Assembly (NCBI GenBank): GCA_045598025.1
Contig: JAZLLH010000072.1
Location: forward strand, 1-37,611
Direction: 5' to 3'
DNA from: UBA1195 sp045598025
GTDB taxonomy: Bacteria; Bacteroidota; Bacteroidia; Bacteroidales; WCHB1-69
Length of the DNA: 37,611 bases
Notes under the pieces: generated by a model
Told to the model about the DNA's origin: nothing
The model's database searches: none
Seen by the model: the letters and a program-made list of their open reading frames with translations, nothing else
Position numbers and translations under genes: made by a program
Shown: positions 1 to 7,035 of the stretch, piece after piece
How the letters are laid out: each line of letters opens with the position of its first letter
Position numbering within the stretch: the first letter of the stretch is position 1

Positions 1-878
1 GGAATCTGCAACAGCATTTCCTGCCGGATTTCCCGCACCGTTTCCTTCTTGGGCTCCAAGGAATTGTATACATAATTGAATACCGAAGTCAGGTAACCTT
101 TCTTGAAATAAATGAAATCGATTTCATCCTTATATTCGGCATAGGCTCCCTTTTCCTTCAGGAAAACCATCAGTGAACGGAAGGTGGCCAGGCGTTTCTG
201 GTACTTGGTGCTGTCCTTGGTCGTACAGACAGAGCCCGGACGAATCAGGTAGTGATAAAAAGGCTTGTCCACATGCGCAACAGATGAAGCGAGCAGCAAA
301 CTGCTGGTTACGAAATAACTGTCATCTGCCGAGCGGGAATCCGGATAGCGGATCTGGAATTTTTCAATCATTTCGCGTTTAAACAGAAACGTCCAGAACA
401 GCGATACGTAATGCTGCAGAAAATAACAGCGTTTTCCGCGCGTCATCTCACCGGCTTCTATTTCCGGATTTTTCAGGATCTCGGTAGGCTGTCCGTCCAG
501 GTAATCCTTGGCGGCCTGACAGTAACACAAATCCACTCCGCCCTGACGCCTGGCTTCCTCATACAGTTCCTCGAACATCGTTGGTTCTATCCAGTCATCA
601 CTGTCAACAAAGGCGATATACTCACCCTTGGCCTGCGGAATGGCAAAATTGCGGGCCATACCCGCTCCCATATTGTGCTCCGGCTTCAGGAACACGAACT
701 GATTCTTGCGCGGATGATTCTCAATCATTTTCTGTACCAGCTCTATACTGTTGTCCGGACCGTGATCGTCCACGAAAATGAATTCCATGTCGTCCAATGT
801 CTGTGCCAACAAGGACTGTGTACATTTTTCAATATACTGGGCTACCCCGTAAACGGGAAGAATAACGGATACTTTCAT
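1..878 (-). CDS. GT2 glycosyltransferase (3' end cut by window edge)
   Basis: The visible 292 codons begin MKVSVILPVYG and read open to the left edge, so the C-terminus is missing. The N-terminal half is a GT-A fold of family 2: FVDDHG at residues 35-40 binds the nucleotide, and the DSDD at 92-95 is the metal and sugar-nucleotide site. The region around residues 140-215 (FKREM, ADDSYF) resembles the acceptor side of capsule and O-antigen glycosyltransferases. No membrane segment is visible. It should transfer a sugar from a nucleotide donor in the cytoplasm, but donor and acceptor cannot be read. It lies 18 bases after the UDP-galactopyranose mutase gene on the same strand, so a galactofuranosyl donor is possible. 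It is the last visible gene of the minus-strand polymer operon that starts near 6089. Confidence 0.88.
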   Translation of the reverse strand, partial: MKVSVILPVYGVAQYIEKCTQSLLAQTLDDMEFIFVDDHGPDNSIELVQKMIENHPRKNQFVFLKPEHNMGAGMARNFAIPQAKGEYIAFVDSDDWIEPTMFEELYEEARRQGGVDLCYCQAAKDYLDGQPTEILKNPEIEAGEMTRGKRCYFLQHYVSLFWTFLFKREMIEKFQIRYPDSRSADDSYFVTSSLLLASSVAHVDKPFYHYLIRPGSVCTTKDSTKYQKRLATFRSLMVFLKEKGAYAEYKDEIDFIYFKKGYLTSVFNYVYNSLEPKKETVREIRQEMLLQI

Positions 879-896
879 TGCTGTATTTATTAGTTA

Positions 897-2012
897 TTAT
901 TTCTTCAACCATGGATGTGCCAACACTTGGGCTACGATTTTATCCATATCGTAATAGGTGTATTCGGCCAGACGTCCGCCGAAAGACACATTTCCCTCCT
1001 TGGCAGCCAGTTTCTTATACTGCGCAGCCAAGGCATTGTTCCGCTCGTTGTTGATGGGATAATACGGTTCTACACCGGGTTTCCAATCCTGGGAATACTC
1101 ATAGGTAACCACCGTATCCGGCTGCTTTCCGAATTCGAAATGCTTATGCTCGATGATGCGGGTATACGGTGTCTCCCTATCGGTATAATTGAATACGGCA
1201 TTGCCCTGGAAATTCTCCACTCCCTCCTTCAACTGATGGTCAAAACGGAGCGAACGGAAATCCAGATGTCCTAAACAGTAATCAAAATAGGCATCCAGCG
1301 GACCGGTGTAGACCACTTTATCCGCCAGACTCATATAATGCTGCCTGTCAGCCAGGAAATCTGTATTCAGGCGTACATCGGCCTTGGCCAAGAGTTTTTC
1401 GAAGACGGGTGTATAGCCTCCCTGCGGAATACCCTGATGAGGATCGTTGAAGTAATTGTTGTCAAAGGTGAAACGGAAAGGCAGACGGCGAAGGACAAAT
1501 GCCGGAATTTCTTCGGCAGACATACCCCACTGCTTTTCAGAATATCCTTTGACCAGTTTGGTGAAGATGTCCCGACCGGCCAGTTTCATTCCCTGCTCCA
1601 ACAGATTGGCGGGCTCCGCTATCTTTGCATATTCCGCCTGCTGCTCCGCAATGCGCGCCTCAGCTTCAGCGGGCGTATGCACATCGGGCCACAGTTTACA
1701 GAAAGTATTCATATTGAAGGGGAGGTTGTACAATTCTCCTTTGTAATTGGCAATGGGAGAATTGACGTAGTGGTTGAACGTACAGAAACGGTTCATGAAC
1801 GCCCACACTTCTTCATTGGAAGTATGGAAGATATGGGCACCGTAATAATGTACATGGATGCCGTTCATTTCCTTGGTATAGCAATTTCCGCCGATGTGTC
1901 CGCGACGTTCGAGCACCAGGCATTTTTTTCCCTGCTCAGCCGCAAGGCTGGCAAAAGCAGCACCGTACAGACCGGCACCTACAATGAGATAATCGTATGT
2001 TTTATTCATCAT
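897..2012 (-). CDS. glf: UDP-galactopyranose mutase
   Basis: This 371-residue flavoenzyme interconverts UDP-galactopyranose and UDP-galactofuranose, the donor for galactofuranose in surface glycans. The FAD-binding Rossmann motif VGAGLYG sits at residues 11-17, followed by the family-typical ERRGHIGGNCYT and the YGAHIFHTS segment near residues 57-65. GYSEKQWG, QGGYTPVFEKLL and a C-terminal GGRLAEYTYYDMD are also classic for Glf. Length matches the usual 365-390. Two adjacent ATG codons (2012 and 2009) could start it. The start lies one base from the stop of the upstream glycerophosphotransferase gene, so they are surely cotranscribed. Its presence predicts galactofuranose in the polymer made by this operon. 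Identity is as firm as sequence reading allows. Confidence 0.95.
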   Translation of the reverse strand: MMNKTYDYLIVGAGLYGAAFASLAAEQGKKCLVLERRGHIGGNCYTKEMNGIHVHYYGAHIFHTSNEEVWAFMNRFCTFNHYVNSPIANYKGELYNLPFNMNTFCKLWPDVHTPAEAEARIAEQQAEYAKIAEPANLLEQGMKLAGRDIFTKLVKGYSEKQWGMSAEEIPAFVLRRLPFRFTFDNNYFNDPHQGIPQGGYTPVFEKLLAKADVRLNTDFLADRQHYMSLADKVVYTGPLDAYFDYCLGHLDFRSLRFDHQLKEGVENFQGNAVFNYTDRETPYTRIIEHKHFEFGKQPDTVVTYEYSQDWKPGVEPYYPINNERNNALAAQYKKLAAKEGNVSFGGRLAEYTYYDMDKIVAQVLAHPWLKK

Positions 2013-2013
2013 T

Positions 2014-3330
2014 CTATATTTTTCCGTTTATTTTTTCTTCCATCAGCCGGATGATTTTTTCCGAAGGCATCAGGCCGTCCCTGGGTGCAAGGTATTCCTC
2101 GAAAAACGCCTGACGGCTTTCTCTCATGGAATCCTTTCCTTCTATCACCACTTCCCGCAGAAAACGTTCAATGTCATTTTCGGAATATCCATGGTAATGC
2201 TGGGCAAAGGTATGCTCTCCAAAAGGATTGAACTGGATTTCTACCTGCATTCCTTCCTTCACCAGATACATCACTGGCTTATGCAGAAAAAGGTATTCTG
2301 TCGCAAAAGAACCACAATCGTGGATCATGGCATCAGAAGTGAGAAAGAGATCCACATAATTGATTTCTTCCAATTGCGTATAATCCAATGCATCCCAACG
2401 CTGGTAATAGTCAAGTGTTTCTTTCACACCCCATATTTGCTGCAATTTGAATTTCAGCAAAGGATGCGGTTTGAACACCCATTGTACCTCATCTTTGTAC
2501 TTTTCGGCCAAACGGAACATATATTCGCTATAGGCCAAAAAATTAGACACAGAAACATCGCCAGTCACTGTATGGTGAGGAGCCCAGATAATTCGTTTTT
2601 TTGGATGAGGCTGCGGTTTCCAATCATAATGCGGAATGTAATCCTTCCGTAAAAACACCTCCGTGCCAGGATAACCGGACACCATGGTATTTTCACCCTT
2701 GTTACGGGCATACGTCTGAGCCAGTTGCTGATGAATTTTTGTCTCCAGAAAATACATACCGACCAGGTTGTGGAAAATCAGGTTGTAATTGGTCTGGTCC
2801 ATCCTCAACGAACAAAAACCGTAAGGGACATAGCAGGTTAAGGTATGGCGAAAACGGTATACGGAATAGCGCTTGGGAAAATCCTTATAGGGAGAGGTAA
2901 AAAACACGATATCGGGATGGTATTCCGTTTTTACATCCAACCATTTTTTCCGTTTTTCATCATAGGGAATATGGTATTCAAAACCTTTGTCCGCAATAAA
3001 TTTTTTCGTTCGCTCCAGCGTAGCCTGCACTTCCTCCGGGCTGAAACCCTTGTAGAAAGAATAAGGATAAATCACCACATAGGGATGATAACGAGGCAGT
3101 TCGCGCAGCTGCCGGAACAGATAGTCCAGTTTCCACATGCCCGGAATCGTCAGCAGAAAAGCTACTTCTATTTTCTCCTTATCCTTCAGACGCCGCGCCG
3201 CAACCAGCTGGTCGTTGCGAAAACGCCGTATAAAGTATTCCGTCACAGGCCGACAATGGTTTCTTAACACATCTTTATACTCCCATATCAGGCGGAGTTT
3301 ATAGCGCAAGGTTTTGTCGTAATCCTTCAT
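2014..3330 (-). CDS. CDP-glycerol glycerophosphotransferase family protein (TagB/TagF-like)
   Basis: The 438-residue protein has the hallmarks of the Glyphos_transf family, which moves glycerol-phosphate or ribitol-phosphate from its CDP form onto a lipid-linked acceptor or growing polymer. WAPHHT at 249-254, KPHP at 287-290 and DCGSFATEY at 338-346 match the conserved His and Ser/Glu motifs of TagF-like enzymes. There is no clear transmembrane helix, consistent with a peripheral inner-membrane enzyme. I place the start at the ATG at 3330. A GTG at 3351 overlaps the upstream TAG stop by one base and would add seven residues. Neighbours supply CDP-polyol (two cytidylyltransferases) and UDP-galactofuranose. 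The transferred polyol (glycerol, ribitol or a derivative) and whether it polymerises or adds single residues cannot be told. Confidence 0.88.
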   Translation of the reverse strand: MKDYDKTLRYKLRLIWEYKDVLRNHCRPVTEYFIRRFRNDQLVAARRLKDKEKIEVAFLLTIPGMWKLDYLFRQLRELPRYHPYVVIYPYSFYKGFSPEEVQATLERTKKFIADKGFEYHIPYDEKRKKWLDVKTEYHPDIVFFTSPYKDFPKRYSVYRFRHTLTCYVPYGFCSLRMDQTNYNLIFHNLVGMYFLETKIHQQLAQTYARNKGENTMVSGYPGTEVFLRKDYIPHYDWKPQPHPKKRIIWAPHHTVTGDVSVSNFLAYSEYMFRLAEKYKDEVQWVFKPHPLLKFKLQQIWGVKETLDYYQRWDALDYTQLEEINYVDLFLTSDAMIHDCGSFATEYLFLHKPVMYLVKEGMQVEIQFNPFGEHTFAQHYHGYSENDIERFLREVVIEGKDSMRESRQAFFEEYLAPRDGLMPSEKIIRLMEEKINGKI

Positions 3331-3350
3331 GATTTCAAATAAAATGCACA

Positions 3351-4046
3351 CTATTTATAACTATACCCACCATTCACTTCGATGAGACTCCCGTTGACAA
3401 AGGGATTGTCAATGCAGAACCGAAAAGCGTCAACAATTTCGTCTATGGACGCAAAACGGTGAATGGCTGTCTTTCGGTAGATATTCTGCTTGATTTCTTC
3501 CGGCTTTTCCTTCTGCCACGGCGTTTCCACGAATCCCGGAACAATGGCATTCACGGTCGTACCGCTGCCTTCAAATTCTTTCACCAGATTACGGCAAAGG
3601 GCATGGACAGCTGCCTTTGTCACTCCGTATGCAAGCACGGTGGCATGCGGATCCAATCCCATTTGGGAACCCGTGAACAAAATACGGGAACCGGGAGGAA
3701 TCATCTGAAAGAACTCGCGACACATAATATAATGCGAGTTGACGGCCACTTCCATCATTGCATCCCAATCCGCATCGGTATAGTCGGTAAAGGACTTTCG
3801 GATAGACATGCCCGCATTGCAATGCAGGCAGTCAAGATGATCGGTTTTACTTTTCACATACCGGATAAAAGCATACAATTCTTCCCTTTTCGTTTGGTCG
3901 GTCTTGATGGCTTCGAAATTTTCAATTTTTTCGGTAAAATCAAGTCCTACATAAGTGGCGAACACATAATATCCTTTTTCAACAAGCATTTTGGCGACCC
4001 CGAGTCCCATACCCGATGTACCGCCGGTGACAACAGCATATTTCAT
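3351..4046 (-). CDS. Short-chain dehydrogenase/reductase (SDR)
   Basis: This is a classical SDR of 231 residues. The NAD(P)-binding motif TGGTSGMG lies at 7-14, NAG at 77-79, and the catalytic Ser127 (FTGS), Tyr140 and Lys144 (YGVTK) are all present. The C-terminal VNGGYSYK resembles the usual SDR ending. In Haemophilus Bcs1 an SDR domain is fused to an IspD-like cytidylyltransferase and reduces ribulose-5-phosphate to ribitol-5-phosphate before CTP activation. Here a separate IspD-like gene lies two genes upstream, so a split version of that pathway is a reasonable inference, though the substrate is unproven. It follows the TagD-oxidoreductase fusion gene after 9 bases and precedes the glycerophosphotransferase almost without a gap, so coexpression is very likely. 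Confidence 0.85.
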   Translation of the reverse strand: MKYAVVTGGTSGMGLGVAKMLVEKGYYVFATYVGLDFTEKIENFEAIKTDQTKREELYAFIRYVKSKTDHLDCLHCNAGMSIRKSFTDYTDADWDAMMEVAVNSHYIMCREFFQMIPPGSRILFTGSQMGLDPHATVLAYGVTKAAVHALCRNLVKEFEGSGTTVNAIVPGFVETPWQKEKPEEIKQNIYRKTAIHRFASIDEIVDAFRFCIDNPFVNGSLIEVNGGYSYK

Positions 4047-4055
4047 TTTTCTATC

Positions 4056-5396
4056 TCAAATTTCCGTATAGTTTTCTTTTTTATTGTATTTCTCAATAAT
4101 ACCGGCGATGGCAATGCTTTCGCTCCGACGGAGCTTGTAGCAGCTGTAGCGATGACTGACAATCATGGAAACGAATTCCTGAATCTCGTAACGCAGACCA
4201 TCTCCGTCATAACTGTAGAAATATTTCTTGTTTTTGGTCTGGTCCTCGTAGCGGACTTCAAAAAAGTCTGTCAGCCACCAGGGAGCCGGCACATAGATGT
4301 AGCCCTTGGTACCGGATATCACCAGATTGCCTTCCGTTTTCACGCCGATACCGAGGGTAATGCTGGAAGTCGCATGGGGATAATTGATGACGGCATTGGT
4401 ATAGATATCCACTCCGTCCTCGATTTTTGAATGAAAGTCCACCGAACAGTAATCCTTGCCCAATATACGGATGAGGGCAAGCAGGGTCAGCGGGGCATGT
4501 TCGTTCATGGCTCCGCCGGCCTGCGCCGCATCCAGTTCCCGCGTCGGCCGCTGCACCATTTTCGACAAGGAAGCCTTGATATCCACCACATCACCTATCA
4601 CCCCGCTTTTGACCAGAGTAACGATATGGTTGAACGCAGGACAGAAAGCGGTTTTGCTGGCTTCAAGCAACACCAGCTGCTTCTGCTCTGCCAGACGATA
4701 GAGTTCGGATGCTTCCACCGCAGACAGCATAAAAGGAATTTCGCAGAGCACGTGTTTTCCAGCTTCCAAGGATTTTTTCACATATGAATAGTGCGTCAAA
4801 TGAGGTGAAGCTACATACACAGCATCCACCATCCGAACAAAATCATCGAAATCGGTATAGGCCTCCACCCCGAACTGCCGGGCAAAGGACGCGGCCGCTT
4901 CCGGATCCGTATCCAGCACAGCCGAGACCTGCACGCCGCTGACCACTTCCGCTTCCGGCACAAAACGGCGGGCAATACGGCCAGAACCGACTATTCCGAT
5001 CCGAAATATATTCTGTGACGCTTCCCGAAGCTGAGTAGACGAAATACCCTCCGTCCTGGAAAGATACACTACCTGACAGTATTCGTTCAGATAATCGAAT
5101 TTGCCTTCCCAATCGGAACCGATAGCAAATATGTCCACATCATATTTCTGGATATCGTCGATTTTCTGTCCGATATAATCTTCAATGATGATTTCGTCGG
5201 CAAAACCGGTCGCCTTGACCGCTTCCACCCTTTCCAGCACATTGTTTCGGACATTGAGTTTACCGCGTCCCTTGTCGTAACTGTCGGATGTAACCCCTAC
5301 AATCAGGTAATCTCCCAATTCTTTCGCTCTGCGGAGAAGATTGATGTGTCCCTGATGCAGAAGATCGTATGTGCCATACGTAATTACCTTTTTCAT
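4056..5396 (-). CDS. Glycerol-3-phosphate cytidylyltransferase-like domain fused to Gfo/Idh/MocA oxidoreductase
   Basis: The 446-residue protein joins two enzymes. Residues 1-128 closely follow TagD: MKKVITYGTYDLLHQGH with the HxGH site at 14-17, GSDWEGKFD at 93-101 and RTEGISST at 114-121, predicting CTP-dependent activation of a polyol phosphate. From about 131 a Gfo/Idh/MocA Rossmann domain begins (GIVGSGRIA, 134-142). Two family signatures are altered. The usual EKP triad reads EIP at 219-221, and the GGG-x-L-x-D-x-G-x-H stretch reads AGGAMNEHAPL at 293-303, with Leu where the catalytic His usually lies. The oxidoreductase half may therefore have changed chemistry or lost activity, while the TagD half looks intact. 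It sits 24 bases after the IspD-like gene. The order cytidylyltransferase-oxidoreductase recalls other linked CDP-polyol systems, but the product is unknown. Confidence 0.85.
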   Translation of the reverse strand: MKKVITYGTYDLLHQGHINLLRRAKELGDYLIVGVTSDSYDKGRGKLNVRNNVLERVEAVKATGFADEIIIEDYIGQKIDDIQKYDVDIFAIGSDWEGKFDYLNEYCQVVYLSRTEGISSTQLREASQNIFRIGIVGSGRIARRFVPEAEVVSGVQVSAVLDTDPEAAASFARQFGVEAYTDFDDFVRMVDAVYVASPHLTHYSYVKKSLEAGKHVLCEIPFMLSAVEASELYRLAEQKQLVLLEASKTAFCPAFNHIVTLVKSGVIGDVVDIKASLSKMVQRPTRELDAAQAGGAMNEHAPLTLLALIRILGKDYCSVDFHSKIEDGVDIYTNAVINYPHATSSITLGIGVKTEGNLVISGTKGYIYVPAPWWLTDFFEVRYEDQTKNKKYFYSYDGDGLRYEIQEFVSMIVSHRYSCYKLRRSESIAIAGIIEKYNKKENYTEI

Positions 5397-5420
5397 ATAC
5401 TGTCTGTCGTTTAACGTTTT

Positions 5421-6089
5421 CTACCGTAATTCCACATCCTGCAAATAAGTAATCTTGAAATTTTTCTCGCTGCCTTCCACAATATGGATTTTCACCTGCG
5501 GCATATACCGCATGAGCACGCCGCAATCGTCGGTGGCCTGAAATTGCGGGTCCCGCAGTGCCCGTTCATAGGCTTCACGGATCAGCGGCAAGCGGAAAGC
5601 CTGGGGCGTCTGCGCGCGCCACATCTTCTTCCGTTCGGGAATGGCCGTGATGCAGTCGCCGCTGACTTCCCACATGGTATCGGTGCTCGGAATGCCGACA
5701 CCCACTGCCTCGTGTTCCTGCAGGGCTTCCACCACCCGGCTGAGGATTTCCCCGGAAACCCAGGGCCGCGCCGCATCATGCAGCAGCAGGTTGACATCCG
5801 GCTCATTTTCGTAGGCCCGGATGGCAGCAAGCGACGACAGGTAGCGTTCCGTTCCTCCTTCGAGCAGCCTGCGCGTCTTTTTCCACGCATTGCGGGCAAT
5901 GATTTCCTGCATGCGTGCAAGGTAGGACGGATGCATGACCACGGCGATTTCGTCCACTCCCTCCTGTGTTTCGAAAACATCGATGGTATATTCAATTACC
6001 GATCGCCCAGCAATTTTGAGAAATTGCTTGGGCTCGGACAAGCCCATACGGTTTCCCGTTCCTCCTGCCAGAATAACTGCTATATTCAT
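5421..6089 (-). CDS. IspD/TarI-family cytidylyltransferase (probably CDP-polyol forming)
   Basis: This 222-residue protein is of the IspD/TarI/Bcs1 type: LAGGTGNRMG at 7-16 with Arg14, EPKQF around Lys21, HDAARP at 104-109, AQTPQAF at 159-165 and GSEKNFKIT at 206-214. All residues expected for CTP binding and transfer are present. The family either makes CDP-methylerythritol (IspD, isoprenoid pathway) or CDP-ribitol (TarI, Bcs1). The context with an SDR, a TagD-like enzyme and a glycerophosphotransferase argues for a surface-polymer role, but IspD activity cannot be excluded from motifs. I chose the ATG at 6089; an in-frame TTG at 6113 overlaps a probable promoter element. It is the first gene of the minus-strand operon. 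Confidence 0.85.
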   Translation of the reverse strand: MNIAVILAGGTGNRMGLSEPKQFLKIAGRSVIEYTIDVFETQEGVDEIAVVMHPSYLARMQEIIARNAWKKTRRLLEGGTERYLSSLAAIRAYENEPDVNLLLHDAARPWVSGEILSRVVEALQEHEAVGVGIPSTDTMWEVSGDCITAIPERKKMWRAQTPQAFRLPLIREAYERALRDPQFQATDDCGVLMRYMPQVKIHIVEGSEKNFKITYLQDVELR

Positions 6090-6110
6090 CGCTTGTTTCA
6101 ATACAAAATG

Positions 6111-6118
6111 CAAAAGTA
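6111..6118 (-). promoter_or_regulatory. Putative Bacteroidota -7 promoter element for the polymer operon
   Basis: On the minus strand this reads TACTTTTG followed by CA, matching the Bacteroidota -7 consensus TAnnTTTG, 21 bases before the ATG of the IspD-like gene. A TTTG is present at 6134-6137, but at a spacing of 15 it is closer than the usual 19-21, so only the -7 element is supported. Confidence 0.45.
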
Positions 6119-6199
6119 ATCATAAAAAACACACAAATCACCCTTTATCCAAAACAATATAAAAATTTTTCGAAAGGGCTGTCACATTCAAAAAAGTGG

Positions 6200-6207
6200 T
6201 ATTTTTG
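6200..6207 (+). promoter_or_regulatory. Putative Bacteroidota -7 promoter element for the polyprenyl-phosphate GT operon
   Basis: TATTTTTG followed by CA matches the TAnnTTTG -7 consensus and ends 38 bases before the ATG at 6246. It is arranged back to back with the minus-strand element at 6111-6118, which makes 6090-6245 a divergent promoter region. I see no convincing -33 TTTG at the right distance. Confidence 0.45.
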
Positions 6208-6245
6208 CAGATTATATTGAGATTATTTTCCTTAACTGAAAATAT

Positions 6246-7010
6246 ATGGACGTACTGATCGTAATTCCCTGTTACAATGAAGAAAAAAGGCTTCCTCAAA
6301 ACGAGTTCAAAGCCTATTTCGAAAAGCATCCGGAAGTGGAATTCCTGTTTGCCAATGACGGGAGCAGAGACCATACCTTGCAAGTGCTGAACCATCTGGC
6401 GGAAACATATCCGCAAGTACACGTCTACGACGGAGGATGCAACCAGGGAAAGGCCAACATAGTGCGAGCCGCCTGCCGGTACGCGGCCGAGCATTTCAAA
6501 TACGACCTCATCGGTTTTTTTGATGCCGACCTGGCCACACCTTTGGAAGAAATCGGACATTTTTCGGATGTCATCCGGGAAAAGGACGGAAATCTACTGA
6601 TGGTAGCAGGTTCCCGCGTACAGCGCCTCGGCAGCAACATCCGCCGCAAGCCCCTGCGCCACTACTGCGGGCGCATGTTCGCCACTGCGGTCTCCCGCAT
6701 TCTCTGTCTGCCTGTTTACGACACCCAGTGCGGTGCCAAACTGCTCCGGAAGGATGCGGCCGACACCGTGTATGCCCAGACATTCATGAGCCGGTGGTTC
6801 TTCGATGTGGAAATCTTTGCCCGACTGATTCTCCAATTCGGATTTCAGTATACCCTGAACCATTGCTTTGAATACCCTTTGGACACCTGGATTGAAAAAG
6901 GAGATACCCGACTGAAGACCAAGGATTTTCTCCGCACGCCACTGGAACTCGTCAGACTCCGCAGAAAATACCACCGCGACATTGTACGGACCATCCGCAA
7001 AGAACAATAG
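6246..7010 (+). CDS. Dolichyl/polyprenyl-phosphate glycosyltransferase-like GT2 (Alg5/DPM1 type)
   Basis: The 254-residue protein resembles Alg5 and DPM1, which load a sugar onto a polyprenyl phosphate. Visible motifs are IPCYNEEKRLP at 7-17, FANDGSRD at 35-42, NQGKA at 66-70, FFDADLATP at 91-99 (catalytic DAD), GSR at 122-124, DTQCGAKL at 159-166 and RWFFDVE at 183-189. The last three are particularly Alg5-like. It lacks the C-terminal transmembrane helices some bacterial homologues carry, so it is probably a peripheral membrane enzyme. It directly precedes a GT-C membrane glycosyltransferase (25-base gap). GT-C enzymes use polyprenyl-phosphate sugars, so the pair plausibly works as donor maker and user. 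The sugar (glucose, mannose or other) is not determinable. Confidence 0.88.
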   Translation: MDVLIVIPCYNEEKRLPQNEFKAYFEKHPEVEFLFANDGSRDHTLQVLNHLAETYPQVHVYDGGCNQGKANIVRAACRYAAEHFKYDLIGFFDADLATPLEEIGHFSDVIREKDGNLLMVAGSRVQRLGSNIRRKPLRHYCGRMFATAVSRILCLPVYDTQCGAKLLRKDAADTVYAQTFMSRWFFDVEIFARLILQFGFQYTLNHCFEYPLDTWIEKGDTRLKTKDFLRTPLELVRLRRKYHRDIVRTIRKEQ

Positions 7011-7035
7011 ACAGCCACATTAAAAATACGAGACA

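Noticed and set aside
3459..4430. A 323-codon plus-strand frame spanning the SDR gene and the fusion gene.
   Set aside because: It crosses the boundary of two convincing minus-strand genes and has no motifs of its own.
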